This document shows, in pieces, positions 1 to 11,054 of a stretch of 64,000 nt of DNA. This DNA is from Myxocyprinus asiaticus (Eukaryota > Chordata > Actinopteri > Cypriniformes > Catostomidae). The notes below the pieces were generated by a model. It was not told the DNA's origin. It ran no database searches and saw only the letters and a program-made list of their open reading frames with translations. How positions within the stretch are numbered: the first letter of the stretch is position 1; every line of letters starts with the position of its first letter. The stretch covers positions 31,629,001-31,693,000 of the forward strand of contig NC_059385.1 of NCBI RefSeq assembly GCF_019703515.2, in the 5' to 3' direction. Position numbers and translations under genes: made by a program.

Positions 1-504
1 TTCCCACAGTACGCCAGAGTAGTCAGTCACAACAAGTATCGATATTAGCTGAGCCTATGGACTGCCCTCGCACTGCCTGGCTCAATGCAAGTTTCCCTGC
101 TGCACTTATGATTTAGCATTCTTTTTGACAGTGTTTGTTTTTCTTCACACACCTCTTAGCTGTGTCCTACACCATTACACTGGAAACATATTGGCTGACC
201 ATCATCTGTAAACCTTGGCTGCATCTTGGGTTTACTATGAGCCCCAGGTTCTGACTGGAATACATAGACTATAAATTAATTGCCAACAAAAGCCTTCATC
301 AGATAACTAACAAAGGACAATGCATTTATGTGAACTTCTGCAGTTAATCCAGGTTGAACCTCAAAAACATTAGTCATTAATCTTACAGTTCATACAAAAT
401 CTTTGTTTAAACACTGGCCCTTAACACTTACTTAATTTACTAATTTTAAACCATGACATGCACTGCACACAAATAACTAATATTGGCATTATATTCATGC
501 TGTT
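1..504. other. AT-rich non-coding sequence
   Basis: No reading frame, RNA gene or recognisable mobile-element terminus is seen here. The stretch is AT-rich, with no clear tandem repeat. Confidence 0.5.
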
Positions 505-833
505 TAGCCAGAGTGACTGGCCCCCACAGTGAGCCTGGTTTATCCCAAGGTTATTTTTCTCCATTAACCATATGGAGTTTTGTGTTCCTTGCCACAGTCG
601 CCTTTGGCTTGCTCACTGTGGTTCTAAATACAATTATTATTTAATTGTTTAATTATTTTTAATTTTTATTTACAATCATATTTAATCAAACTGCACAATG
701 ATGACTCTTAGACTTTATAGATTTAACAGTTTCATTTTCTGTTAATGCATGGTTTTCTAAAGTTGCTTTGAAACTATGTGTGTTATGAAAAGCACTATAC
801 AAATAAAAATGACTAGACTTGACTTGGTGCACT
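505..833 (+). repeat. Interspersed repeat with short tandem A-rich tail
   Basis: The stretch carries features I associate with a common fish interspersed repeat: a Cys/His-free non-coding body ending in a block like 'gaaaagcactatacaaata' at about 798-815, then short 'tgacttgact' style tail repeats. A very similar 3' tail type closes many non-LTR derived repeats in fish. It abuts the gag remnant on its right, so it probably inserted into or truncated that element. The family name is not known to me; assignment as a SINE/LINE 3' end is inference. Confidence 0.55.
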
Positions 834-835
834 GC

Positions 836-1672
836 AAAGTGAGTTTCTCGACAGCTTGAGTTAGCTCTCCTATAGCTTTTCCTTGTTCTGCTACAATTTT
901 TAAAACTTCTTCAAGAGTAGCAGGGTTTTTTTCAGGTACATCTTGAAGCACACAGAGCTTCTGCTGTCTCAGACAACACTTCTTTTGCTGACTAATTTTG
1001 TGACAAGAGATTTAGAATCTTCTAGGGACCACATAAGGGTTTAATCTCGCACTTCAATTAGTGTTGACTGTGGCTTGTCTCTCACAAGTTTACAGAGCTC
1101 CCATCTATGGCCTGTGTCCCTAATCCCCTCAATGAATTGATCTTGGATTGCCAAATTCACATCTGATATTGCATTTGATGACTGTTTCAGGATAGAACAC
1201 AGAATTTGAGACAAAGCATGACAGTACACATGAGCATCCTTGCCTTCCCTTTGTTTACAGCTATAGAATGTTTGTAGTAACTGAGACACACTGCGTTTTT
1301 CTCAAAAAGCTTCTCTCAGGTACACAAAGAGGTCACATTGTCTCTTTGGTTCATTCTCCATCCGTAATCTGACCTCTTCTAAGGCTGCACCCTTTAGGAG
1401 GGAGAGTAAGAGGTATAATTGGTCCTCGGTGGTCTGATTTCTAGCATGTAACACCCTCTATACTTCTTCAATAAACTCATCAACATGTCTCCCATCTTTG
1501 CCTGGTAGTACCTGGTAGGCCCTCTACTCAAATTGCAGATAGCTGCCATGTTCTCGTCATGCTTTCAGTTGAGTTCTTTAATCTGTCCCTGAACATCATG
1601 CATACTACTGTCAGCACCATGCTCATCATCAGTGTTTTGTAATACTGGACTATCATCATCAGATTGTGACAT
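836..1672 (-). pseudogene. LTR-retrotransposon gag remnant
   Basis: Reading leftwards from an ATG at 1672 the frame begins MSQSDDDSP, and after frame changes runs through a Gag-like capsid segment (1289-1041) with the motif QDQFIEGIRD followed by LVRDKPQSTL. That pattern is typical of the retrotransposon Gag capsid domain (…DQFxxGLRDxxxxxxLxxxxP…). A further piece (951-about 836) is a charged helix rich in Glu and Lys. Stops and frameshifts break the frame at several points (for example near 1300 and 1560), and the gene ends where the interspersed repeat at 505-833 starts. No protease or polymerase follows. It lies directly downstream of the LTR at 1775-2141, in the same orientation. The product would have been a structural Gag; it is now certainly non-functional. 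Ty3/gypsy-like affiliation is inferred. Confidence 0.65.
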
Positions 1673-1774
1673 TTTGAAATTTTCAAATAATCTCAGTTCA
1701 ACTGAGATAAACTGTGTCAGTTCACTTGTGGGCAAAACAAAAAGTCAGTCCGTAACGTTAAAACCAAAGGACAT

Positions 1775-2141
1775 TGTAACACTTCTCAGTGGAAGGAGGA
1801 GGCGAGAAGCAGATTTCCTGGTTCAGGTAAGCGTTTTTATTTTCCTCTCTGCAGCACATACACACTCTCAAGACTTTTACGTTGTTCGATAACTCAATCT
1901 AAAAAAATCCACAAACTACTTCACAAAATAAACTCTCAACTTTGTAATAATAACTCTTGGCTTCACAGTCCGTGCCCAGGCTCTCTCTCTCGTCTACCTG
2001 CGATGTGGCTCTATTTATGCCGCTCTCCCCGTGCTCACTGAAATTAGAGACAGGTGTTAGACATAATTTAACTCAGGTGTAAGCGCCCTTACCGCTTTCT
2101 TTCTCTCCGGAGAGATGCTTGACCACGCCCCCGCTGCCACA
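1775..2141 (-). mobile_element. 5' LTR of a minus-strand LTR retrotransposon
   Basis: Read on the minus strand the segment starts TGTGGCAGCGG and ends GTGTTACA, that is TG…CA. It contains a TATA-like box (ataaata) near 2015-2022 and an AATAAA signal near 1838-1844, in the order expected for U3, R and U5. The gag ATG follows about 100 bases downstream at 1672. No second LTR is seen, so the element is 3'-truncated. Exact borders are inferred from the TG/CA rule; no target duplication could be verified. Confidence 0.6.
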
Positions 2142-2545
2142 GACATGTTACCAAATGTCTGTATAATATACTTATTTTTTTGCTTGTAGAAAGTCACTGG
2201 ATAGGTGTCTCATCAAACAGTAACCCTGTGGTATCAGCAGAACTTAGGTGCCCACTCTATTTCATCCAAAAGTCTTGTCACCTTGCCATGTCACCTTTGG
2301 CCGACACCTGTTCACTGGTCCACTCCACCAATGAAGACAACCTCCACTCTGTGTCCCACAGGCACCTCTCTTTACCTCTACCGTATTAAAAAAAAAAAAA
2401 AAAAAAAAAAAGAAATTGAGTTATTGGGTCCAAAAATTTAGCTATTGGTTCCAATAACTCCTGGTACCAAAAATGTAGCCAGTGGGATGAAAGTAATCAC
2501 CACAGGATACAAAAATATCTTTTGGGGTTTTATTCTGATGGCTCC
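2142..2545. other. Non-coding sequence with poly(A) tract
   Basis: This stretch holds an A-run at about 2387-2411 but no supported gene. The short open frames over 2180-2440 have no recognisable domain and look like chance. A sequence resembling an LTR end (an AATAAA on the minus strand near 2530) lies at its right edge and may belong to repeat X. Confidence 0.4.
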
Positions 2546-2900
2546 TAATATATAAATAAATAAAAAACAGCGGTCGATGAGCCATATTTTATATAAAAAA
2601 TAAAATAAAAAAAAAGTAAAAATTAAAAAAATTAAAAGAATAAAGAAAATTCAAAAAATGAAATACAGTACAATGAAATGCAAAAAATAAAATACAAAAA
2701 ATGAAATACAAAAAATGAAATACGAAAATGAAATATGGTAGAGGCCAGTCCTCACATGTTTGCAAAACGCGGTCAGACTAAACACATGCAATCCATATGC
2801 ATCCCAAAGAACTCTCAAAGGATGAACAAAACCAGGAGCTCTCTTGCACAACATATGTTCTCATGTCTCTAACATGAGAGAGTGCCGAAAAGCACTTATC
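2546..2900. repeat. Unclassified repeat X, copy 1
   Basis: The stretch starts with the block 'acagcggtcgatg' (2567-2579), passes through a long A-rich section with irregular short repeats ('aaaatgaaatac'), then a unique block containing 'atgcaatccatatgcatcc' and 'ggagctctcttgcaca'. The same blocks in the same order recur at 20219-20757 plus 23774-24040, and the last blocks recur at 3415-3520. It is therefore a dispersed family. Affiliation is unknown: a non-coding LTR or MITE is possible. Confidence 0.55.
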
Positions 2901-3039
2901 CACCTGCGACTCTTTGACTCGAGCTTTAAATATTGTGCTGAATTATCACTTATTGAATCTTACATATTACCTATATGAAACTCAATTATATGGCTTTAAA
3001 AATAACAACATGAATGAGTAGTATTTCATAAGATTAACA

Positions 3040-3197
3040 GATTTACTTTTACTTTTTGATACTGAAGTATTTTAAAAACAGGCACTTTTTACTTTTACTT
3101 AAGTAAAATTAATCCATTAATATACTACTTAAGTAATACATTTGTGTGGTATCTGTAATTTTAAGTATGGAAATTGAGTACTTTTTCCACCACTGTC
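3040..3197. mobile_element. hAT-like MITE fragment (right end)
   Basis: The block ends 'tactttttccaccactg', the inverted form of a CAGTGGTGGAAAAAGTA terminus that is typical of hAT-type non-autonomous elements in fish. The body has repeated 'cttaagtaa' motifs. No left terminus is seen and no 8-bp duplication could be checked, so this is a partial copy. Confidence 0.5.
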
Positions 3198-3414
3198 CAA
3201 GAGATTACTTTACTGACAAAAATTGTAGTTATATAATTTGTAATCATTACCATATTACAATTCAGAAGTACTCTATGTCGTACGAATAGGTCTCATGAGG
3301 CTTTCGCCAAAGGAGCATAACAATCTACATGTGACTGATGCCGAGCCAATAGAATTAAGTATTCATATTAAAGGAAATATTAAGTGAGTGGAGTGGAGAC
3401 AGGAAACAGGATGG

Positions 3415-3520
3415 GGAATCCATATGCATCCCAAAGAACTCTCAAAAGATGAACAAAACCAGGAGCTCTCTTGCACAACATATGTTCTCATGTCTCTAAC
3501 ACGAGATGGGGCAAAAAACG
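3415..3520. repeat. Unclassified repeat X, partial copy
   Basis: About 95 bases here repeat the block at 2790-2885 with only a few differences, in the same orientation, including 'ggagctctcttgcacaac'. The two lie about 620 bases apart and act as direct repeats flanking 2890-3410, which contains the hAT-like fragment. They could be the ends of one element or a local duplication. Confidence 0.6.
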
Positions 3521-5980
3521 GATTCTCGGGTCGTGTGCACGAATCAGCACATTCACAAGGTTGTTACAATTCACGCCACTGCAGCGACACTAATACAGCA
3601 GTTTATTGTAAATTTAAGTGTTTTCATAAGACTGTTAGATTTCCAAAAGCTGCACTATTTGGCAGGTGCTATTTACACCTGATGCAAACTGTATGATAAA
3701 AGTAATAGTATTGAACTTTGGAACATGGAATTACATGACAATTTATCAAATTCCCCAAATATCAAGTATATGACTAAAATATGTCAAAACACTTTCTATA
3801 GGCAGTATTCAATTCTCAACCACAAAAACAATTTTCAACACCACAGTGCATTATGAGATCACAGTGTGTTATGCTCTGACTCAAAATCTCAGGCGTTAAG
3901 TGCTCTAATTGCCTGTAGACAGGCTGGCAAAGCACTGAGGTGCGGCAAATCTGTGGTAATGATGTGTGGGGCTGCTAGATATCCCCTCATTTACACATTC
4001 AGCCAAGAATCACTCAGCTGAAATATTAGTGGATCTTGGCCATCCTTCTTCACAGGCCACCAGAAACTGGAATTATGTGCTTTCCAATTTCAAATGATCT
4101 CGTCTATTAGTGAGATGTACGTAATTGCATGTGAGCTCACCGCAGTGATATGTGGCAAATCTCGTCTTAAGCTTTCTGACACCAGTCATCATTAACCCCA
4201 CCAGGCAACTCACAAGGCCACCACTGACATCATCACATGTGGCTGTTGTTGAGAAATGGGTGTTGAGTGTTATCTGGGTTCTGATCTCCCTTTCTGGACT
4301 TCAAGATGAATCGCCTCATCCATTCAGACGGCTGGACAGTAGGACAATCTGTCAACGGCCTTATGCATACTCTGGTGCAACCAATTAAACAACACGCTTT
4401 AGACACACATGCTTTAGATTGCCTGATGCTGTGTAGTGAATTAAAAAGCTCGTTAAGGTTTGTGCATCAAAAAATTGCCCCTGGGTGTAGCTCACGATGT
4501 TTTAGCAATCAACAAGTCATAACATGAATGTTACATCTGGATGATGTCTTTATATGTGCAATATAAAACATAATTTGAGTATATTTATTATGGTTGGGAC
4601 TTGTATATTTTGAATTTTGATTTGTTATTTCTATCTGAATCAAAATTGTAGGTTACTAATCATAGAAGTTTATTATATAAATTGTAAGACATTCCTTTGT
4701 TTCCATTATTGTTGAACAAATTAAAATTTTTAATGTTTCATCTCATATGGATATATGCAAGAGTATGAAGATACATATATAATAGTGAGATAGGACATCT
4801 GCTTATAGAGTGCGGCATAAGTAAAAATTGTATTTGTTTTCTTCATAGTGGAATATGAAACAAGTGACAATTTTTTACTTATCTACTCTAAATGGGGACA
4901 TGCTATAGAATGAGCTTTATTGCCAAGTATGCTTACATACACAATGAATGTGTGGAACATAGACTTCTATTGTTATTATGTAAAGAAAATTATAATAACT
5001 ATAGACTAACCCACACCCTTAACCTAACCATAAACCTAAACCTAAGAATTTTTAGAAAAAAATAAAACATTTAATTTATGTATGGATTGTTTTGTTTAAT
5101 CAGGTCATCCCAAAATCCCTACAGATTTATGCACATCTCTGGAAAAGTAAACAAAGCACATTTTTACTGCTCTTCTAAATCCTTTCAAAACAATTGAGCA
5201 TTGAATCCGGTCCATAGACAGATGGATCAGCTGTAGGATGTTTATTTCTGTAGAGATGTAACCTTATGAGGTCATCTTTCCTCAGCTGCCCAAGATTCAT
5301 TAGCATAGCTAATCATTCCCACACCAACAGATTGGGTGATATTTTTCCTCTTCTCTTGTTCCAAAGTCATGGATCAAAGTTGGCTGGTAGTCGGTATATG
5401 CTTAGAATACCAATCATTACTAGTGCTGTTTTTTTTTTTTTTTTTTTTTTTTACTAGCACAAGGTTGAAGGAGGATTCACTACGGTTCAACAAGAGAGAG
5501 AGCGAAACAAAAGAGAAAAAGGGATGATCCCAGATGGCACAACAGACGGTTTTGTGTGTTTCAGACAAAAACAAGAACACTGATGTCTTGGATAAATATG
5601 AATCAGAAAGCACAAAAGAAAAAAAGAAAACAGAATGAGATAAAATGCACTTCACTGCTCATGGGATTATGGGATTGAAAGTACACAAAGTAAATTAAAA
5701 TTTTTTTGTCGCTCTTCATTAAAATTGAGCAAATATTGTTATGCAAAAAAGCAATGCATACACATATATGTCTTAATTTTTTCACACAAACATAGAAGTA
5801 ATATGTTTAAACCAGCCTGATCTCATGAACATATACAAAATTTTTGCAAAATGGAATTACATGCTTAATGACATGTTTTGCTGCAGTTTTCCAGTGAAAT
5901 GTCCATAGAGGGGTGCCAAAAACGAGTTAAATAGTGTCATAATCACACAAGGTTTATATGGTGAATATTAAATGCCGGTT
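3521..5980. other. Non-coding sequence, no gene seen
   Basis: No domain-bearing frame is present. The stretch holds a poly(T) run at about 5430-5452, a degenerate 'cctaacc'-like tract at 5008-5045, and a 'tttattgccaagtatgcttac' type repeat fragment near 4915-4935 that echoes sequence at 50720-50760. The short open frames around 4150-4530 have no recognisable product. Confidence 0.45.
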
Positions 5981-6207
5981 TTAAAGGACTAGTTCACCCA
6001 AAAATAAAAATTCTCATCATTTCCTCACCCTCATGCCATCCCAGATGTGTATGATTTTCTTTTTTCTGCAAAACACAAAATAAGATTTTTAGAAGAATAT
6101 TTCAGCTCTGTAGGTCCATACAATGCAAGTGAATGATATTTGACACTCCAAAAATCACATAAAGGCAGCATAAAAGTAATCCATATGAATCCAGTGGATA
6201 AATCCAT
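5981..6207 (+). mobile_element. TTAA-ended MITE, left half (split by DIRS A)
   Basis: The half starts TTAAAGGACTAGTTCACCC at 5981. The matching inverted end (…gtgaactattcctttaa) is at 11031-11054. Both halves also share the inner block 'catcccagatgtgt' in inverted form. TTAA borders suggest a piggyBac-superfamily or Kolobok-type non-autonomous element. DIRS copy A interrupts it at about 6208. Confidence 0.75.
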
Positions 6208-6353
6208 TTCCCTATCTGTCACTCACTCGACGTTGTGTCAATGTAGTGACACTAGGGGTCACTCTTGGGAGCCCGAGATACCTCTGGTCTTTGATAAAAG
6301 GCCAATGAAAATCGGCAAGTGGTATTTGCATGTCACTCCCCCAGACATATGGG

Positions 6354-6362
6354 TATAAAAGG
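6354..6362 (+). promoter_or_regulatory. TATA box in 5' inverted terminal repeat of DIRS A
   Basis: The string tataaaagg, inside 'gggtataaaaggagct', is conserved at the same place in copies B (20905), C (28785) and D (both ends). It lies upstream of gag and is a good candidate core promoter for the full-length RNA. Promoter activity itself is inferred. Confidence 0.5.
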
Positions 6363-6684
6363 AGCTAGTATGCAACCACTCATTCAGATTTTCTCTTCGG
6401 AGCCTAACGGTCATGCTCACTGAGCTGAATTCCCACAACTGTCCATTCACCTCTGCTGGATCTGACGGCGCATTTCAGCGGCTTCTCCCTCCTCTGCATT
6501 GGTGCACTGCAGAGAATGCCCCTGGGCGCTTCGGCAGAAATAAGAGTATATTTCTCTAAAAAAGCGGCACACACGGAACGTCTTTTTAAAGACGCATCTT
6601 TTTAAAGATGCTGTTCCGATTGTGTGTTAGACCTGGTTGCGCTCGTTATCTCTCGCCTTCTGACGGTCATGATCACTATCTTTC

Positions 6685-7591
6685 ATGTCTGGGCACTGCT
6701 CACGCGGAGAAAGCGTTCGTGGATGGTCATGTACTCATTGTGAGGACATGTTCATGGCAACGATGTGGTCGCAGCTCGCCTTCGTAAGAAAGCAAGCCAC
6801 CCCAGAGGCTCCCCGCCTCGGTCCTTTTACCCACGGATATGAGGCCAGCGCGGCTAGCACTGGCGACGATTTGGGGACCCCAATGGGACCGCCTCTGCCG
6901 GGTATCCTCCAGCGGACCTCGGCTAGAGTGTAACCCTCCGCTCTTCCCTGAACCTTCGCGGCTCGATGATTGGTTCCTGGGCTCGCGGTGCTGCTCAAAG
7001 TCACGCCCCGCCCCGTTCCTTTTTTCCTGGAAGTGCATGAAGAGCTGACAAGGTCGTGGGAGGCACTTTTTTACTGCCCGGTCCCGATTTTCAGCTTCCC
7101 CGCCCTCACTACCCTCGATGGTGGGGTGGCCAAGGGCTATTCGGATAAAGGTGCTCGCAGTGCACCTATGCCTACAGAGGGCCGCCACCTGGCACGAGTG
7201 CCCGAAGCCAAGGCCTGTAGGTTTACATTGTCTCTGACGGCCAAGGCCTACGGTGCTGCTGGACAAGCCGCCTCCGCCCTGCATGCCATGGCTCTCCTGC
7301 AAGTCCGCCAAGGCGCTAAAGGAACTGCACGAGGGTAGTTCTGCCCCGGGATTGATGCAGGAACTGTGCTTGGTGACCAACCTCACTCTCCGAGCAACGG
7401 AGGTCACGGCGCGGTCTCTCGGGTGGACGATGTCCACATTAGTGGTCCAGGAGCGCCACCTTTGGCTCAACCTGGTAGAGATGGGTGAGGCCAACAGGAC
7501 ATGGTTCTTTGCTGCCCCCATCTCCCAGGCTGGCCTATTTGGCAACACTGTCAAGGACTTTGCCCAGCAGTTCTCAATGGTGGAGCAGTAG
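6685..7591 (+). pseudogene. DIRS A gag-like ORF1 remnant
   Basis: Fragments in different frames line up with the gag of copy D. An N-terminal Cys/His-containing piece (MSGHCSRGES…CEDMFMATM) starts at 6685. The middle, with EPSRLDDWFLGS, falls around 6945-6985. The C-terminal part (7253-7591) carries KALKELHEGSSAPGLMQEL and ERHLWLNLVEMG and ends …FAQQFSMVEQ. Several frameshifts separate them. In DIRS elements ORF1 is a putative nucleocapsid/Gag protein that packages the RNA. No further function is visible. A long antisense open frame covers the same bases but has no recognisable product. Confidence 0.65.
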
Positions 7592-8070
7592 ATGGAGGCT
7601 ATCCGGCATATCCTGCCCTGGCGCTGCTCAAGATCCCACACCCCATCTGCTCGTCGCCAAGGGCGTCCCCCTGCGGCCCGGCCCCGGCGTGGAGCCCACT
7701 GCAGGAAGCAGACACCACCTGTCTCGCAGCCACCAAGAACCATGAAAGGCTTCAAAGCGCCCTTGAGACGGGCAACCCAGGGACGACGAAACCTGCTGCT
7801 CTGGAGCTGGTAAGCAGACCTCTCCATCCCCCAGTTGAAGGCTAGGAGAAGAATCTTTTTGTTACCTTTGCATTTAATTGCACTGCATGCCCAAGTGGCT
7901 GCAGTACTCAAGAGTTCAGCAAGAGTGGTTTCCTTGTTCCCTGGGTCACGTATCTGGTGTGCACAGCCGTCATCACGACCACCGTCCACCACTCTATTTG
8001 ACAGGTTTGGCGCTCCAACGGCGGCCTCCCGCCCCTGAGCGCCCAGCTGTGGCACAAATCTGCCCCCGAT

Positions 8071-9284
8071 GTGACAGTCTCCATGGGTCATGAGGACAGG
8101 CCTCTACCTCCCCCGTCCCAGGCTGTTCCAGGGGTGGTCACAAGGAGTCAGGTAAGTGCTTCAATGTCCCTAGACTCAGCATGGCCACGACATGGTGTGG
8201 CACCTCAAGCTCCGCCCCCCCGCGAGGCCCCACCTGCCGGTACGTCCGACGACATTGTCCCTTTGGTCCCCTTTGCGCGGAACTTGGACGCAAGGCTTGC
8301 GCTTTCCAATCCGTCTCAATGGCTGGTCCAGACCGTCCGACTCGGCTACGCGATTCAGTTCACCAGGTGTCCGCCCAGGTTAAGCGGTATCCACTTCACC
8401 TTGGTGAAGGACAAAAATGCTGCTACCTTGTGCGTGGAGATCACTACCCTCCTACGGAAGGGCGCGATAGAACCTGTCCCTCCGGCCGAGATGAAGAAGG
8501 GGTTTTACAGCCCCTACTTCATTATACCGAAAAAAGGCAGTGGGTTGCAGCCAATCTTGGACCGGCGAGTACTGAACTGGGCTTTACACAGACTCCCATT
8601 CAAGATGCTGATGCAAAAACGCATTCTGGCGAGCGTCCGGCATCAAGATTGGTTCGTGGCGGAAGGATGCATACTCCACGTCTCGATCCTTCCTCGACAC
8701 AGACCCTTCCTGCAGTTTGCATTCGAGGGTCAGGCTATCAGTACAAGGTCCTCCCTTTCGGCCTGTCTCTGTCTCCACGCGTCTTCACGAAGGTCGCAGA
8801 GGCAGCCCTTGCCCCGCTAAGGGAGGTGGGCATTCGCATTCTCAACTCTCGACGATTTGCTAATCTTAGCTCACTCTCGGGACATGTTGTGCGCACACAG
8901 AGACTTGGTGCTCTCACACCTCAGCCGACTAGGGCTTCGGGTCAACTGGGAAAAGAGCAAGCTCCTCCCGGTTCAGAGCATCTCTTTTCTCGGTTTGCAG
9001 TTGGACTCAGTCTCTTTGACAGCGCGCCTCATGAACGAGCACACCCAGTCGGTGTTGGCCTGTTTGAAGGCATTCAAACAGAAAACAGCGGTTCCACTGA
9101 AACTTTTTCAGAGGCTCCTGGGGCATATTGCATCCTCAGCAGTGGCCACCCCGCTCGGGTTGATGCATACAAGACCGCTTCAGCACTAGCTTCAGACTTG
9201 AGTCCCGAGATGGGCATGGCGCCGCGGGACACATCGCGTGGTCATCATGCCGGTCTGTCACCGTCTTTTCAGCCCTTGGACTGA
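8071..9284 (+). pseudogene. DIRS A reverse transcriptase, broken
   Basis: The N-terminal part (frame 8071-8820) has IEPVPPAEMKKGFYSPYF and ILDRRVLNWALHRLPFKM, matching the fingers/palm of the copy D enzyme. Compared with D, the segment carrying the first catalytic Asp motif is shortened (around 8665), a single-base change shifts the frame after FEGQA (about 8735), and a two-base loss destroys the YLDD active-site box at about 8845. The downstream thumb region is open again in frame 8857-9189 (HRDLVLSHLSRLGLRVNWEKSK). In life the enzyme copies element RNA into DNA. This copy cannot encode it. Confidence 0.8.
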
Positions 9285-9609
9285 CCTCTCATTTCAACGG
9301 GCAAGTGTTCCACTAGAACTGGTCTCCAGGTGTGTCGTGGTCACGACGGACGCCTCCAAAATGGGCTGGGGCGCTGTTTGCAACAGGCATACAGCCGCCA
9401 GCTTGTGGACAGGCCCACGACTGCATTGGCACATCAACTGCCTCGAGTTGTTGGCAATTCTGCTCGATCTGCGGAGGTTTTGGCCGTTGATCCAGGGCAA
9501 GCACGTGTTAGTTCAGACAGACAACATGGCAACGGTAGCATATGTCAACTGCCAAGGTGGTCTGTGCTCTCGATGTATGTCACGACTCGCCCACCGTCTC
9601 CTCCTCTAG
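9238..9609 (+). pseudogene. DIRS A RNase H domain fragment
   Basis: The frame reads VVTTDASKMGWGAV, then LLAILLDLRRFWPLIQGKHVLVQTDN. The Asp of TDAS, the following acidic helix and the Asp of QTDN fit the RNase H fold. The domain normally degrades the RNA strand of the RNA-DNA hybrid and lies directly after the reverse transcriptase. It stays open to 9609, then ends in a frame change. It follows the broken reverse transcriptase in the same element. Confidence 0.75.
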
Positions 9610-10192
9610 AGTCAGCAGCACTTCAAGTTGCTTCGAGCCACACACATCCCGGGCAACCTTAACACTACAGCGGACGTGCTGCCATGACAGGTTACCCTCA
9701 GGGGAGAGTGGAGACTCCACCCTCAGGTGGTCCAACTGATTTGGAGTCGATTCGGACAGGCACTGGTGCACCTGTTCGCCTCCCAAGAATCCTCCCCATT
9801 GCCCGCTCTGGTACGCCCTGACCAAGGGTGGTAGACACGATCACTCAGGCTAGGGCCCCCTCTACGAGGCGCCTGTTTGCCTTAAGTGGCGTCTGTTCGC
9901 TAAGTGGTGTTCTTCCTGATGGGAAGACCCCTAGAGATGCGCACTCGGATCAGTGCTTCCCTTCCTGCAGGACAGGTTGGAAGGGAGGCTGTCCCCGTCC
10001 ACCTTGAAGGTGTACATTGCCACCATAGCAGCCCACCTTGACGTAGTCAACGGTAAGTCCTTAGGAACCTGATGATCAGGTCGTGCATCCCTAAGAGACA
10101 CCAGGAGGCTGAATCCCTCCAGACCGTGCCTCGTTCCCTCATGGGACCTCTCTGTAGTTCTTCAGGGTCTACAGAGAGCCTCCTTTGAGCCT

Positions 10193-10726
10193 TTGCAGTC
10201 AGCTGAGCTTAAGGTACTCTCCTTGAAGACTGCCCTTCTGACTGCGCTTACTTCCATCAAGAGGGTAGGAGACCTGCAAGCGTTCTCTGTCAGCGAAACG
10301 TGCCTGGAGTTCGGTCCGGGCTACTCTCACATGATCCTGAGACCCCGACTGGGCTATATGCCCAAGGTTCCCACGACCCCTTTTAGGGACCAAGTGGTGA
10401 ACCTGCAAGCACTGCCCAAGGAGGAGGCAGACCCAGCCCTGTCGTTGCTGTGTCCGGTGCGTGCTTTACACATCTATTTGGATCACACGAAGAGCTTTAG
10501 GATCTCTGAGCAGCTCTTTGTCTGCTTTGTTGCACAGTGGAAAGGAAGCGCTGTCTCCAAGCAGAGGATCGCCCACTGGCTCATTGACGCCATAACTGTG
10601 GCATATCACGCCCAGGACATGCCGCCCCCAGTAGGGCTACGAGCCCATTCTACCAGGGGTGTAGCGGCCTTCCCTCCATCAGGGAACAGAGGTTACGCAA
10701 GTAACCATGACAATCTCTTGAAGTGA
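10193..10726 (+). pseudogene. DIRS A tyrosine recombinase, C-terminally truncated
   Basis: The frame contains LKTALLTALTSIKRVGDLQA, in which the Arg of KRVGD is the first catalytic residue of tyrosine recombinases. It continues through FRDQVVNLQALP, CPVRALHIYLDH and QRIAHWLIDAI to LRAHSTRGVAA, which carries the HxxR pair. It then runs into the element's 3' terminus, so the last helix with the nucleophilic Tyr (present in copies B and D) is missing. The N-terminal SAM-like part survives only as frame-shifted pieces over about 9830-10190. The enzyme would integrate the circular DNA form. This copy lacks its nucleophile. Confidence 0.8.
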
Positions 10727-11054
10727 TATTATAGGGAAGAATGTGAAATTTAAAGTGCAGCCTGACTGAGCAGGGAGGAGAATTTATAGTAAAAATGGAC
10801 TTAAATATTGATCTATTTCTCACCAATACCAAATCGCTTCTGGAGACATTGATTTAATATGACTTGAATTTAGTCATATGGTCAAATTTTTGCCACCCGT
10901 TCACTTGCATTGTATGGACTAAATGAGCTGAGAAATTTGTCTAAAAATCTTTATTTGTGTTCTGCAGAATAAAGAAAGTCACACACATCTGGGATGGCAT
11001 GAGGGTGAGTAAATGATTAGATAATTTACATTTTTGAGTGAACTATTCCTTTAA
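10713..11054 (+). mobile_element. TTAA-ended MITE, right half
   Basis: This is the continuation of 5981-6207. It ends 'gtgaactattcctttaa' with TTAA at 11051-11054, the inverse of the left end, and contains the inverted 'acacatctgggatg' block. Junction sequences on both sides of DIRS A read continuously as one MITE when the DIRS element is removed. Confidence 0.75.

Larger units (their letters stand above)
6208..10712 (+). mobile_element. DIRS-type retrotransposon, copy A (about 4.5 kb)
   Basis: The 5' end 'ccctatctgtcactcactcg' (6210) matches the ends of copies B, C and D in this window. Internally, gag, reverse transcriptase, RNase H and tyrosine recombinase pieces follow in the DIRS order. 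The 3' end is a short '…ccatcagggaacagaggttac…gtaaccatgac' block joined directly to the recombinase gene, so most of the 3' inverted terminal repeat and the internal complementary region are missing relative to copy D. A TATA box (tataaaagg) sits in the 5' inverted repeat at 6354. All genes are broken, so it is not autonomous. Confidence 0.85.

Noticed and set aside
5008..5045. Telomere-like 'cctaacc' tracts (also about 11065 and 26830)
   Set aside because: Units are irregular and short; such tracts are common inside fish repeats and do not form a true telomeric array.
6727..8091. 454-codon open frame on the minus strand across DIRS A gag
   Set aside because: It is antisense to the gag sequence, has no recognisable domain, and its length follows from the G/C-rich composition of gag.
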